NCBI RefSeq assembly: GCF_003268025.1
Contig: NZ_QLUW01000001.1
Coordinates: 186,001-250,000 of the forward strand
Length of the DNA stretch: 64,000 nucleotides
Source of the DNA: Paenibacillus montanisoli
GTDB taxonomy: Bacteria; Bacillota; Bacilli; Paenibacillales; Paenibacillaceae
Direction: 5' to 3'
Shown here: positions 43,646 through 52,431 of the stretch, in pieces
Position numbering within the stretch: position 1 is the stretch's first letter
How the letters are laid out: each line of letters starts with the position of its first letter
Made by a program: the position numbers and the translations under genes
Notes under the pieces: generated by a model
Seen by the model: only the letters and a program-made list of their open reading frames with translations
What the model was told of the DNA's origin: nothing
The model's database searches: none

Positions 43646-44512
43646 CTACATATGTACCTCGTCCCGGAACTCCCGCGGTGATTTGCCGGTCAATTGGCGG
43701 AACAGCTTCGAGAAGTAATGCACGGAGGAGAATCTGTGCTTCTCGGCAATTTCCGTGACACTAATCGTCGAATTGCGTAAATCGTCTTTCGCCCTATTGA
43801 TCCGAAACTGGTTGATATATTGAATAGGAGGCAATCCGGTCGCGTGTTTGAACAACTCGAAGAAGTAGCCGCGGCTTATTCGCAATTCGCGATAGTACGT
43901 TTCTAAAGGCAGCAGCTTGCCATGCAGCAAATCCTGATCGAGCTGCCGCAACAGCTTGTATATTCGAGGATCGGGAACGTGGTCATCCTTCAATACGAAG
44001 GATAGAAAGAAATCGATAAATTGCAGAAAATGACTTTGCGTCCGGATATTGCTCATGTAGGTCCGCTCGTTAACAAAATTGTTTTCAACATAAAATTTTT
44101 CGAAGTGATCAATCCATATATGGAGCTTCTCGACTTTCAAATGCTCCGGGATCGGATAAGGAAACGCAATATCAAGCTGATTGCAAAGCAATAAATCAGC
44201 ATCGTAGCAAATGTGGCTGGGAGAACTGAAATTGGCATGGCGATCCCTATAGACCCAGTCGAAATAGCAGCAGATATGAACCATGGGATCTTGGCTGTCG
44301 GCAATCCAGTCATGCGGCTGTCCGGCCGGAATATAGAGAAGGGAGCCTTGTCCGGTCTCGTACGTACGGCCACAGGTATGAAGAACTCCCTTACCTTCGC
44401 TGATTAAGTAGATTGCGGATGAATAGCCATGACGATTGCAGTTCTCCTGACCTTTGGAGAACGCGTACCGTGTAGCGTAATTCACATAGGGACGAAATAC
44501 GGTAAAGTCCAT
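43646..44512 (-). CDS. AraC-family transcriptional regulator
   Basis: A 288 aa regulator: an N-terminal cupin-like domain (about 20-100, ISEGKGVLHTCGRTYETGQGSLLYIPAGQPH) and a C-terminal AraC double helix-turn-helix (about 190-288, VTEIAEKHRFSSVHYFSKLFRQLTGKSPREF). It is divergent from the ABC importer operon starting at 44692. The 59-bp element that recurs ahead of 48629 is the best candidate for its binding region (inferred). The inducer is probably the imported sugar. Confidence 0.9.
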   Translation of the reverse strand: MDFTVFRPYVNYATRYAFSKGQENCNRHGYSSAIYLISEGKGVLHTCGRTYETGQGSLLYIPAGQPHDWIADSQDPMVHICCYFDWVYRDRHANFSSPSHICYDADLLLCNQLDIAFPYPIPEHLKVEKLHIWIDHFEKFYVENNFVNERTYMSNIRTQSHFLQFIDFFLSFVLKDDHVPDPRIYKLLRQLDQDLLHGKLLPLETYYRELRISRGYFFELFKHATGLPPIQYINQFRINRAKDDLRNSTISVTEIAEKHRFSSVHYFSKLFRQLTGKSPREFRDEVHM

Positions 44513-44575
44513 GTGCCAAACCTACTTTCGAATGAATGATTGATTCCAGTAAAGGAATTTAGAGACAACATTTAC

Positions 44576-44634
44576 CTGACGATTGTACAAAACATTGACG
44601 TTTATATAAATACATCAAATGAAAGTGTTGTTAC
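44576..44634 (+). promoter_or_regulatory. 59-bp control element, copy 1
   Basis: CTGACGATTGTACAAAACAT followed by TGACG, TTATATAAATACA and GAAAGTGTTGTTAC. It matches 48528-48586 at 51 of 59 positions without gaps. TTGTAC and TATAAA inside it could serve as -35 and -10. It lies ahead of the ABC permease operon and behind the divergent AraC gene. Confidence 0.7.
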
Positions 44635-44691
44635 AATTCCGTTAGGAGGAAACGACGTCTCAAGTTATTCATAAACCTCGCCCAGTATAAA

Positions 44692-45711
44692 ATGAATGCG
44701 CTTTCTATGATTTCGGCTATTACTGCTAGAATACCAGAATGGGGTGAGAGTTTGAAGGCCGTAACACGTTCGTTAGTGGCGAAAACTTATACGAAGCGTT
44801 CGAGTTCGTTATGGGTGAGGGTGTTGAAAGGGTGGCAGTTATATGTGCTTCTGCTGCTGCCGTTAGCTTACATCATCTTATTTCATTACGTCCCGATGTA
44901 CGGAGCGCAGATTGCGTTCAAAAATTTTAGTCCGGTAAAGGGGATTTCCGAAAGCGACTGGGTGGGACTTAAACATTTCAAGCGCTTTATCGATTCGTAC
45001 GATTTCTGGAGAATTATGAGGAACACGCTGACGTTAAGCCTGTACGACTTAGCCGTGGGGTTTCCTTTGCCGATCGTGCTCGCGCTCAGTATCAACTATG
45101 CCAATCAGAAAGCATTTAAGAAAACGGTGCAAATGGTGACTTACGCGCCCTACTTCATTTCGGTTGTCGTAATGGTCGGCATCGTATTTCTGATGCTCGA
45201 CCCGAGGATCGGCGCCCTTAATCTGATCATCCAGCAGCTGGGCTTTGATCCCGTCAACTTCTGGGAGAATGCGGGCTATTTCAAATCGATCTATGTATGG
45301 TCGGGCGTTTGGCAAAATATCGGAATTTCCTGCATCATCTACTTGGCCGCTCTTTCCGGAATCGACCCCTCCTTGCATGAGGCCGGCGTCATGGACGGCG
45401 CTTCCAAATTTCAAAGAATGATTCACATCGACATCCCTGGCATCCTTCCCGTCGCTAGCGTCATTTTGATTTTAGGCATGGGACAAATGCTGAATACGGG
45501 CTTCGAGAAGATTTTGCTGATGCAGAACCCGCTGAATATTCGAACCTCCGAGGTTATCGATACTTATGTGTACAAGGTTGGCTTGATCTCGAAGGCGCCA
45601 AACTTTTCATATGCAACGGCCATCGGATTTTTCAAGTCGCTGATCAGTTTGGTCCTTCTTCTTACGGTCAATCAAATCGCCAAAAAGCTGGGACAGAACA
45701 ACCTATGGTAG
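44692..45711 (+). CDS. Sugar ABC transporter permease, LplB-like
   Basis: Inner-membrane permease of 339 aa. A cytoplasmic N-terminus of about 45 residues is followed by six helices. The MalF/LplB-type EAA loop is DPSLHEAGVMDGASKFQRMIHIDIPGI-like (EAGVMDGA at about 235), the contact for the shared ATPase. First gene of a permease-permease-binding protein operon; the ATP-hydrolysing subunit (MsmX-type) is encoded elsewhere, as is usual. The start is unclear: ATG 44692 has no good ribosome site and TTG 44752 follows GGGGTGAG closely. Confidence 0.9.
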   Translation: MNALSMISAITARIPEWGESLKAVTRSLVAKTYTKRSSSLWVRVLKGWQLYVLLLLPLAYIILFHYVPMYGAQIAFKNFSPVKGISESDWVGLKHFKRFIDSYDFWRIMRNTLTLSLYDLAVGFPLPIVLALSINYANQKAFKKTVQMVTYAPYFISVVVMVGIVFLMLDPRIGALNLIIQQLGFDPVNFWENAGYFKSIYVWSGVWQNIGISCIIYLAALSGIDPSLHEAGVMDGASKFQRMIHIDIPGILPVASVILILGMGQMLNTGFEKILLMQNPLNIRTSEVIDTYVYKVGLISKAPNFSYATAIGFFKSLISLVLLLTVNQIAKKLGQNNLW

Positions 45712-45735
45712 CGATGACGAAAGGTGAGAAATGAC

Positions 45736-46629
45736 ATGTATAATCCATCGATCAAAGAGTCGCGAGGAGATAGGGCATTCACTTTCGTTAACTACACCTT
45801 TCTTGTCCTTGTGCTGATTATGGTCGCCTATCCGCTCCTCTATATTGTTAGCGCCTCATTCAGCAACCCGGGTAAAGTGGCTGCGGGCGAAATCTGGCTG
45901 TTCCCGAAAGGCTTTAATGTTGCGGGCTATAAAGCGGTATTCGACTACAGCAGGTTCTGGACGGGCTTTACCAATTCCCTGTTTTATACGTCGGCCGGCA
46001 CGATGCTTAACGTCACGCTCACCGTCATGGCCGGCTATGTCTTATCGCGAAGGGATCTTGTCGGAAGAAATCTTTTTATGCTCCTGTTCATGTTCACAAT
46101 GCTGTTCTCTGGAGGGCTCATTCCAACCTATCTCTTGGTTCAAGATCTAGGATTGATCAATACAAGGTGGGCTATGATTCTTCCAACCGCGCTATCTGTT
46201 TGGAATTTAATAATTGCGAGAACGTTCTTTCAGGTCTCTATTCCCCAGGAATTACTCGAAGCGGCGCAAATTGACGGCTGCAACGATTTCAAATTCGTAT
46301 GGCGAATTGTCTTGCCTTTATCAGCTCCAATCATTGCGGTGCTCTGTCTGTTCTATGCTGTTGGCCATTGGAACACGTATTTCAACGCTTTGATCTATCT
46401 GCGCAATAAGGAGCTGTTTCCGCTGCAGATCATTCTGCGCGAAATTCTCATTCTTAACAGCGTGGATACGGCAATGACGAACGGTTCGGAGGCGCAGGCC
46501 AAGCAGGCGCTTAGCCAATTGCTGAAATTTTCGCTGGTGATTATCGCAAGTCTGCCGATCTTGGTTATCTATCCTTTCGTGCAGAAGCATTTTGTCAAAG
46601 GCGTCATGATCGGATCCTTAAAAGGTTAG
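45736..46629 (+). CDS. Carbohydrate ABC transporter permease, YtcP/LplC-like
   Basis: Second permease, 297 aa, six helices. The EAA loop is PQELLEAAQIDGCNDFKFVWRIVLPLS-like (EAAQIDGC at about 180). AAGGTGA lies 8 bases before the ATG at 45736; the GTG at 45724 is inside the ribosome site. It forms a heterodimer with the upstream LplB-like protein and is followed by the solute-binding protein gene. Confidence 0.9.
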   Translation: MYNPSIKESRGDRAFTFVNYTFLVLVLIMVAYPLLYIVSASFSNPGKVAAGEIWLFPKGFNVAGYKAVFDYSRFWTGFTNSLFYTSAGTMLNVTLTVMAGYVLSRRDLVGRNLFMLLFMFTMLFSGGLIPTYLLVQDLGLINTRWAMILPTALSVWNLIIARTFFQVSIPQELLEAAQIDGCNDFKFVWRIVLPLSAPIIAVLCLFYAVGHWNTYFNALIYLRNKELFPLQIILREILILNSVDTAMTNGSEAQAKQALSQLLKFSLVIIASLPILVIYPFVQKHFVKGVMIGSLKG

Positions 46630-46707
46630 CGGGCCGAGCATGAGAGGCGGTGGTGAGCGGGCTGGATTGGTAAGAGAAAGTACATAAACAATCGGGAGGT
46701 CGTCCAT

Positions 46708-48423
46708 GTGTTCATGCATAAGCGCATACTGATCTTGTTCATGATGGTTGCATTGATCGTTATTCCGGTATTGAGCGGCTGCAGCAATAATGCGAATGAC
46801 ACAAACAATACGGCAAACACGAATACGAATACGGGTGCAAACGTGGAATCGAAAACGAATTCGAATGCCTCCACTGGTGACGCAGCGAATGCCGACAATT
46901 CACCTGTAACCCCGCCGGGAGAGTTTCCGATCACGAAAGAGAAAGTGACCCTGAAGGTCATGATTCCATCCCAACCGGGCGTGACTTGGGAAACCAACGC
47001 TTTCACGAAATGGTACGAGGAAAAAACGAATGTGCATCTGGAATTCGATGAGGTTGCCGCCGACGGCGCTGCCGAAGCGCTTAATCTTCGGTTGGCGAGC
47101 GGCGATATCCCGGACATGATTATCGGCTTCGCCGTTTCTCCCGCGCAACAGCAGATCTATGGCGATCAAGGTGTGTTCCTCGATTTGAAACCGTTCATCG
47201 AAAAATACGGCCACTATATCAAAGACCTATATGAGTATGACCCGACTGCGGAAGCGACCATTACGACTCCGAACAAGAAGATCTATTCGATGCCCAATAC
47301 ATCGGACTGTTTCCACTGCCAGTTTGCGCAGAAGATGTGGATCTACAAACCGTGGCTGGATGAACTGAACCTCCCGATTCCAACGACAACCGATGAGTTC
47401 TACACCACCTTAAAAGCGTTTAAAGAGCATTATCCGGGATCCGTTCCGCTCGTCACGATGCCGAATTCCTGGAACACCGATATCGACGCCTTCCTCATGA
47501 ATTCGTTTATTTTCAATGACTACATGGTAAATAAACGGATGTGGCTCAATAATGGCAAGGTGGACGTGTCGTTTAATAAACCGGAGTTCAGAGAAGGGCT
47601 TGAATATTTGAATAAGCTCTATTCCGAAGGGCTGCTTGCGCCGGAATCGTTTACGAACGATGCAGCGTCCTTGACGGCCATGGTCATGAAGGAAAAGCAT
47701 ATCGTCGGTGCTTCCGCCGGCGGATATGCGGGACTCTTCGCGGATCTGGCCAGCGACAAATGGTATAACTTCGTCGCCGTTCCTCCGTTGAAAGGGCCGA
47801 ATGGCGTACAGATCGCGGCTTGGAATCCGTTTATTACGACTACGGGCGGTCTGTTGATCAACGCCAACACCAAGTATCCGGAAGTGGCATACAGATGGGC
47901 TGACGGTCTTTACCAGGAGGAAGTATTCGAAAGACAGAAATACGGCCAGCCTGAAACCTATTACACGTTCAATGTGGGCGACTTGAAAGGGATTAACGGC
48001 GATCAGGCTGTCTGGAAAGAGCTTAAGCCGTGAGGCCTTGAGCAGAATGACCACTGGAATCAGACTGCTCCTCAGCTCGAAACGAGCAATTGGCGGTTGG
48101 GCAAAGCCGTGACCATCGATCCGAAGAAAGACCTTGAACCTATTCTGTACGAGGCTTCCAAGATGATGGAACAATACAAGGTGGATAAGAACGAAATTCT
48201 GCCTCCGTTGTTCTTTAGCGAAGATCAATCGGCCGAGCTGACGGATCTGAAGAAAACGATTGAAGACTATGTAGCCGAAATGATCGGACGGTTCACGACC
48301 GGCACGATCAAGCTTAACGACGAGGAATGGGATAAATATCTCCAAACGCTGGATGGCATGGGCCTGACGCGATTTATCGACATTCAGCAGGAAGCCTATG
48401 ACGCCAAGTACGGTACTAAATGA
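46708..48423 (+). pseudogene. Solute-binding lipoprotein gene with one in-frame TGA
   Basis: Binding protein for the importer above. The GTG start has GGGAGG 8 bases upstream; the lipobox is VLSGC (Cys about 22), followed by an Asn/Thr linker and a family 1-like binding fold (KVTLKVMIPSQPG onwards). After WKELKP (48030) a TGA stops the frame, yet the same frame continues without another stop for 129 codons (GLEQNDHWNQTAP to AYDAKYGTK) to a TGA at 48421. The continuation has the normal family C-terminus, so a single nonsense change or sequencing error is likely. The truncated 441 aa form would lack the last lobe helices. Confidence 0.85.
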
Positions 48424-48450
48424 TATAAAAATATAGAACTACTATTCATT

Positions 48451-48504
48451 GGCGCAATTCGACTGGTTCCCGTAAGGGAATTCGGATTGCGCCGATTTGT
48501 TTTT
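48451..48504 (+). terminator. Terminator of the first importer operon
   Basis: GGCGCAAT and ATTGCGCC with additional inner pairing (TTCCC/GGGAA) followed by a T-rich tail. Confidence 0.75.
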
Positions 48505-48527
48505 GAGAGATTCATAGCAAATTTTAT

Positions 48528-48586
48528 CTGACGATCGTACAAAACATTTACGCTTATGTAAATACACGAAGAGAAAGTGTTGTTAC
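48528..48586 (+). promoter_or_regulatory. 59-bp control element, copy 2
   Basis: Same element as 44576-44634 (51 of 59 identical, no gaps), here 42 bases before the dioxygenase-HEAT gene. Confidence 0.7.
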
Positions 48587-48628
48587 CTTATACATAGGAC
48601 GTAGTTGACCATAGGGGAGTAGATGACG

Positions 48629-50188
48629 ATGTTAGACAGCAAGTATTTATTGACAGATGAACAAATGATGCATTTTATTGCCAAGGGCTATGTTGTGCTG
48701 CAGAACGTTTTGCCGGCGCAGCTGCACAAGAGCGTGATGGAAAAGGTTCATCGTGTTTTTCATGAAGAGGGAAATCCCGGAAACAACGTACTGCCTCGTA
48801 TTCCCGAAATCCAGCAGTTTTTCGACACGCCAATGATCAGGGGGGCACTAACGAGCGTGTTGGGACCGGATTACTACATGCATCCGCATCGACACTGCCA
48901 TTACAACCAGCCGGGAAATCAGGCGCCCGGAGGCGGGCAGTGGCACAAAGACGGATACTGGTCCTCCATGCGCAGCCATAGGCCATGGTGGGCAATGATT
49001 TTTTATTACACGCAGGATGTAACCGAGGAGCTTGGACCGACCGCGATTATGCCGGGCACCCAGTATTACGAAAAGTTCATTGGCGATCGCGGCGAGACGC
49101 TGCTGCCGACCGGAAAGGCCGGAACGGCCGTATTGGTGCATTTCGATTTGTGGCATAAAGCATCGCTCAATATTTCGGGGCTTGACCGATATATGCTGAA
49201 ATTCCAGTTTGTCCGGCTCAGCGCGCCGGATCGTCCGACCTGGAATCATCGAAGCAAAGATATGGTCGTGCCGCAGGGAACGCCTTTCGTTCATAGGAAT
49301 CTATGGCGGGATGTGTGGGATTGGCTGCGCGGAGAGGAGGCAGAGAGTCGGAGCGGTGCACCGGTAAGCGGGGCGCAATTGCTGAAATTGCAGGGGGAAT
49401 TGAAGTCCAATGATGAATCCGTTCGAGCTGCTGCCGCAGATGAAGCGGGACTGCTGGGAGAAGCTGCCGCTTCACTGGCACCGGAGCTTGGCCAGCTATT
49501 GAACGACGTAGAAACGACGGCCTTGAACGCAGCTTATGCATTAGGACATATCGGACTTAGCGGGATCGAGGAGCTGGTCCAGCATATCCTCGAGGGAACG
49601 ACGCAGGTGTCGGAAAGGGCGGCATATGGGCTGCAGGCTTCAGGCGTCAAAGCGATTCCGGCGCTGCAGAACGTGCTGGAGCATGCGGATGAGAAACGCA
49701 GGGCGCTAGCGGCTTTCGTGCTTGGCATGATCGGATCTACGGACAATGGCGCGGTTTCGTCTTTGATCGCGAGCTCATCGGATGAGAGCGAATGGGTTCG
49801 CCGCAATGCCATCGAGGCGCTGGGCATGATCCGAAATGCGGGAGAAGAGGGCTGCTTGGCTTTGTCGAAAGAACTAGTGGACTCGCTTTCCAGCGAAACT
49901 AGGGATAGTTCAGAAAGAAATGATATGTATGTAACCAAGCAGAACTACATTGTGAATAAGCTTGGCTATACGGCCGCGATTTCGTTATTGCGTACCGGCA
50001 AACAATTCGGAGCAGGCCAAGTCGTCAGCGCCTTGGAACAATCGCTTAATAGCGAGGATCGCTATGTAAGAGCCTATGCGTCCGAGGCGTTGACGCATCT
50101 TCGTACGCCTGAGGCGGTCGACGCCCTGATTCGGTTTTACCGCACGGCTAGATGGTGTCCGGATACGCATAAAGCGAGTACTTTTTAG
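48629..50188 (+). CDS. PhyH-family dioxygenase fused to HEAT repeats
   Basis: A 519 aa protein in two parts. Residues 1-225 are a phytanoyl-CoA dioxygenase-like Fe(II)/2-oxoglutarate domain: HxD in [11 protein letters not shown] (about 110) and distal His in [11 protein letters not shown] (about 178). From about 245 to 505 there are five or more HEAT/PBS-lyase-like helical repeats ([60 protein letters not shown]). GGGGAG lies 9 bases before the ATG at 48629. The fusion is unusual; the repeats may bind a partner or substrate. It precedes a MaoC-like gene by 19 bases. Confidence 0.82.
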   Translation: MLDSKYLLTDEQMMHFIAKGYVVLQNVLPAQLHKSVMEKVHRVFHEEGNPGNNVLPRIPEIQQFFDTPMIRGALTSVLGPDYYMHPHRHCHYNQPGNQAPGGGQWHKDGYWSSMRSHRPWWAMIFYYTQDVTEELGPTAIMPGTQYYEKFIGDRGETLLPTGKAGTAVLVHFDLWHKASLNISGLDRYMLKFQFVRLSAPDRPTWNHRSKDMVVPQGTPFVHRNLWRDVWDWLRGEEAESRSGAPVSGAQLLKLQGELKSNDESVRAAAADEAGLLGEAAASLAPELGQLLNDVETTALNAAYALGHIGLSGIEELVQHILEGTTQVSERAAYGLQASGVKAIPALQNVLEHADEKRRALAAFVLGMIGSTDNGAVSSLIASSSDESEWVRRNAIEALGMIRNAGEEGCLALSKELVDSLSSETRDSSERNDMYVTKQNYIVNKLGYTAAISLLRTGKQFGAGQVVSALEQSLNSEDRYVRAYASEALTHLRTPEAVDALIRFYRTARWCPDTHKASTF

Positions 50189-50207
50189 AACCGGGGAGTG
50201 GATGACC

Positions 50208-50720
50208 ATGACAAGGGCACCGCATCAGGACATTCCTTTATTCAATACGGAATCGTGGATGTACGAGGAGTTCGTCATCGGCGAGAAGAAACGGTCGATC
50301 CGGCGGACGATTTCCGAAGGCGAGAGCATGCAGTTTAACGCGCTCGTGATGGATTTGCACCCTTACGTGGCCGACGAGATTTTCGCCAAGGAAGAGGGCA
50401 TCTTCGGGAGAAGGCTGGTCGCGGGCGCATTGGTATTCAGCATGGGGCTCGGCTTAATGGCTCACAACAACATCCATACGTTTAGCTACGGCTACGATAA
50501 GCTTCGTTTCATAAAGCCCGTCTTTATCGGCGATACGATCTATACGGTGCGAACCCATCTGGAGAAAAAACCGAAGTATGAGGAAATGGGCCTCGTCAAA
50601 GTCAGCTATGAAGTCTATAAAAACGAAGGCGAACTGGTTCTGTACGCGGAACATCTGCAAACCGTCAAATACAGAAATCCGGTGGTCTGGCAGGATCAGA
50701 TCGAAAAAAAACGAGAGTAG
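50208..50720 (+). CDS. MaoC-like (R)-hydratase-fold protein
   Basis: A 170 aa hot-dog-fold protein. [20 protein letters not shown] at about 20-40 and the hydratase region ([20 protein letters not shown], then [13 protein letters not shown]) match MaoC dehydratases, although the classic catalytic D-x(4)-H is not clearly present. Possible reaction: hydration or dehydration of an acyl or sugar-acid substrate. GGGGAG lies 9 bases before the ATG at 50208. Probably in one operon with the dioxygenase-HEAT gene. Confidence 0.78.
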   Translation: MTRAPHQDIPLFNTESWMYEEFVIGEKKRSIRRTISEGESMQFNALVMDLHPYVADEIFAKEEGIFGRRLVAGALVFSMGLGLMAHNNIHTFSYGYDKLRFIKPVFIGDTIYTVRTHLEKKPKYEEMGLVKVSYEVYKNEGELVLYAEHLQTVKYRNPVVWQDQIEKKRE

Positions 50721-50763
50721 CCGATAGTATCGATACTGCCAGTCCGTAGATCAAATGTTTAAG

Positions 50764-50792
50764 CAATCGCGCTCTCTTAGAGGGCGCGATAC
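50764..50792 (+). other. Hairpin after the MaoC-like gene
   Basis: ATCGCGCTCTC and AGGGCGCGAT pair with a 4-5 base loop but lack a T run. It may be an imperfect terminator or an RNA end-stabiliser. Confidence 0.4.
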
Positions 50793-50944
50793 GCGTATAC
50801 AAAATCATCTTGCATTAACGAACCACTTTTGCTTAGGATATCCGATCTACAAATCCCTACGTTGAGTCTGGAGCAGCTGAAGCAGGACATGGATCACTAT
50901 TCGTTCGATAAAATTATCTATACTATTCAAGGGAGAGATTACAG

Positions 50945-52042
50945 ATGAAAATCACGAAAGTGGAAAGCTTTGTCTTGCATGTACCGATTACACCGCCGAT
51001 TACCGATGCGATAAACGTCGCCACGCACTGGGGACTGGCGGGCGTCCGAATCTACACGGATGAAGGATTCGTCGGCTACGGCTACACAGGTACCTGCGCG
51101 CACGGCGACGATATGATCGTCGATACGATCGACAAATACTACGCGCCTCTGCTCATTGGCAAGGATCCTTTCATGGTCAAAGAGCTGTGGGACGATATGC
51201 GTTTCGGCAAGATGCATTGGATCGGCCGAGCGGGCGTTACGCAAATGGCACTCGCTGCGGTAGACATTGCGCTCTGGGACATTATGGCGAAGGCGGCGAA
51301 CAAGCCGCTTTGGCAGCTGCTAGGCGGGGCGAAATCCAAGCCGATTAAAGCTTACAATACGAACGGCGGCTGGCTCAATTGGTCGAAGGAACGGTTGCTG
51401 AAGGACGTAACGGAGATCGTAGAGTCGGGATTTACAGGAGTCAAAATCAAAGTCGGAAAGCCGGACCCGCGCGAAGATTACGACCGCTGCAAGGCAGTTC
51501 GCAAAGCGATCGGCGACGAAGTCATCTTCATGATTGATGTGAACCAGCAGTGGAACATCAATACCGCGATGACGTGGGGCAAGAAGCTGGAAGAATTCGA
51601 TCTGTTCTGGCTGGAGGAGCCGCTGAACCCGGACGATATCATGGGGCACAAAAAGCTGGCTGACGAACTCAACGTACCAATCGCGCTAGGCGAGCACGTT
51701 TACAATAAATATGCTTTCCGTGACTATATCCACCAAGGCGCAGTAGAATATTGCCAGGTCGATGTTACCCGAGTCGCCGGCATTACGGAATGGCTGCAAG
51801 TCGCGGGTCTTGCCGCGTCATATGACGTGCCCATTTGCCCGCATGTTGGCGATATGGGGCAAATCCACCAACATCTCGTTGCCTCGACGCAGAACGCGAT
51901 CATGCTGGAGTATATCCCTTGGATACGTCATATTTTCGAAGAGCCGGCTTCCGTGAAGGAAGGTTATTATGTACTGCCCGAGCTGCCAGGAGCGTCAACG
52001 ACGATTATTCCGAAGTTCTTCGATGAATACCGAGTGAGGTAA
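50945..52042 (+). CDS. Mandelate racemase/muconate lactonizing enzyme family protein
   Basis: Enolase-superfamily enzyme of 365 aa. Catalytic residues visible: Lys167 and Lys169 (GVKIKVGK), metal ligands Asp198 (MIDVNQQW), Glu224 (LEEPLNP) and Glu250 (GEHVYNK), and His300 (CPHVGDM) as the general base on the other face. This set fits acid-sugar dehydratases of the mandelate-racemase subgroup (aldonate, galactonate, fuconate and similar). AAGGGAGAG precedes the ATG. With the importer and the MaoC and dioxygenase genes it may degrade an acid sugar (inferred). Confidence 0.9.
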   Translation: MKITKVESFVLHVPITPPITDAINVATHWGLAGVRIYTDEGFVGYGYTGTCAHGDDMIVDTIDKYYAPLLIGKDPFMVKELWDDMRFGKMHWIGRAGVTQMALAAVDIALWDIMAKAANKPLWQLLGGAKSKPIKAYNTNGGWLNWSKERLLKDVTEIVESGFTGVKIKVGKPDPREDYDRCKAVRKAIGDEVIFMIDVNQQWNINTAMTWGKKLEEFDLFWLEEPLNPDDIMGHKKLADELNVPIALGEHVYNKYAFRDYIHQGAVEYCQVDVTRVAGITEWLQVAGLAASYDVPICPHVGDMGQIHQHLVASTQNAIMLEYIPWIRHIFEEPASVKEGYYVLPELPGASTTIIPKFFDEYRVR

Positions 52043-52189
52043 TGAGCTGTCCACACAAGTGACTTGCTTGTTGACGTACTATTGACGATAAGCGCGTTTC
52101 AATCCGCGCCTGCCACGGCATTGATGAGACTAGATGAAGAGAACTTAAGTGTATGACACCATAACATAACACATATTCAATGGAAATAG

Positions 52190-52348
52190 TACGGCGACGG
52201 CACATTCCGTCCGAACCAAGATATCAAACGAGAAGAATATGTGGTCATGATTAACCGTATGTTGGGACGCGGACCTCTTCATGATGTGACAAAAGCAACA
52301 TGGAAAGATAGGGATCCGTGGAAGGAAGAAAGATACGATTTTGACTAG
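52190..52348 (+). pseudogene. Fragment of an S-layer homology (SLH) domain
   Basis: The frame opens after a TAG with YGDGTFRPNQDIKREEYVVM, then INRMLGRGP, the core of an SLH cell-wall-anchoring repeat, and ends DPWKEERYDFD at a TAG. There is no start codon, signal or further repeat. The last residues resemble the tail of the sulfite-oxidase-like protein at 42.9 kb (DPFKEQRYDFD). It may be the remnant of a surface protein or a recombination product. Confidence 0.7.
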
Positions 52349-52387
52349 ACCTTTGCTGCTCGTAAAATCAATCCGTAATAACCGTTA

Positions 52388-52419
52388 GAAAACCCGAACG
52401 GACAATCCGTTCGGGTTTT
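52388..52419. terminator. Bidirectional terminator
   Basis: AAAACCCGAACGG and CCGTTCGGGTTTT form a perfect 13-bp stem with a 5-base loop, ending the minus-strand importer operon and any transcript from the left. Confidence 0.93.
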
Positions 52420-52431
52420 CTCTTGCCCATA

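Larger units (their letters stand above)
52043..52431. other. Intergenic region with S-layer-homology remnant
   Basis: A 389-base region with no intact gene. It holds the SLH fragment at 52190-52348 and a terminator at 52388-52419. No promoter was recognised. Confidence 0.5.

Noticed and set aside
46708..48423. Selenocysteine at the TGA of the solute-binding gene
   Set aside because: No obvious SECIS-like hairpin was noted after the TGA and solute-binding proteins of this family are not selenoproteins.
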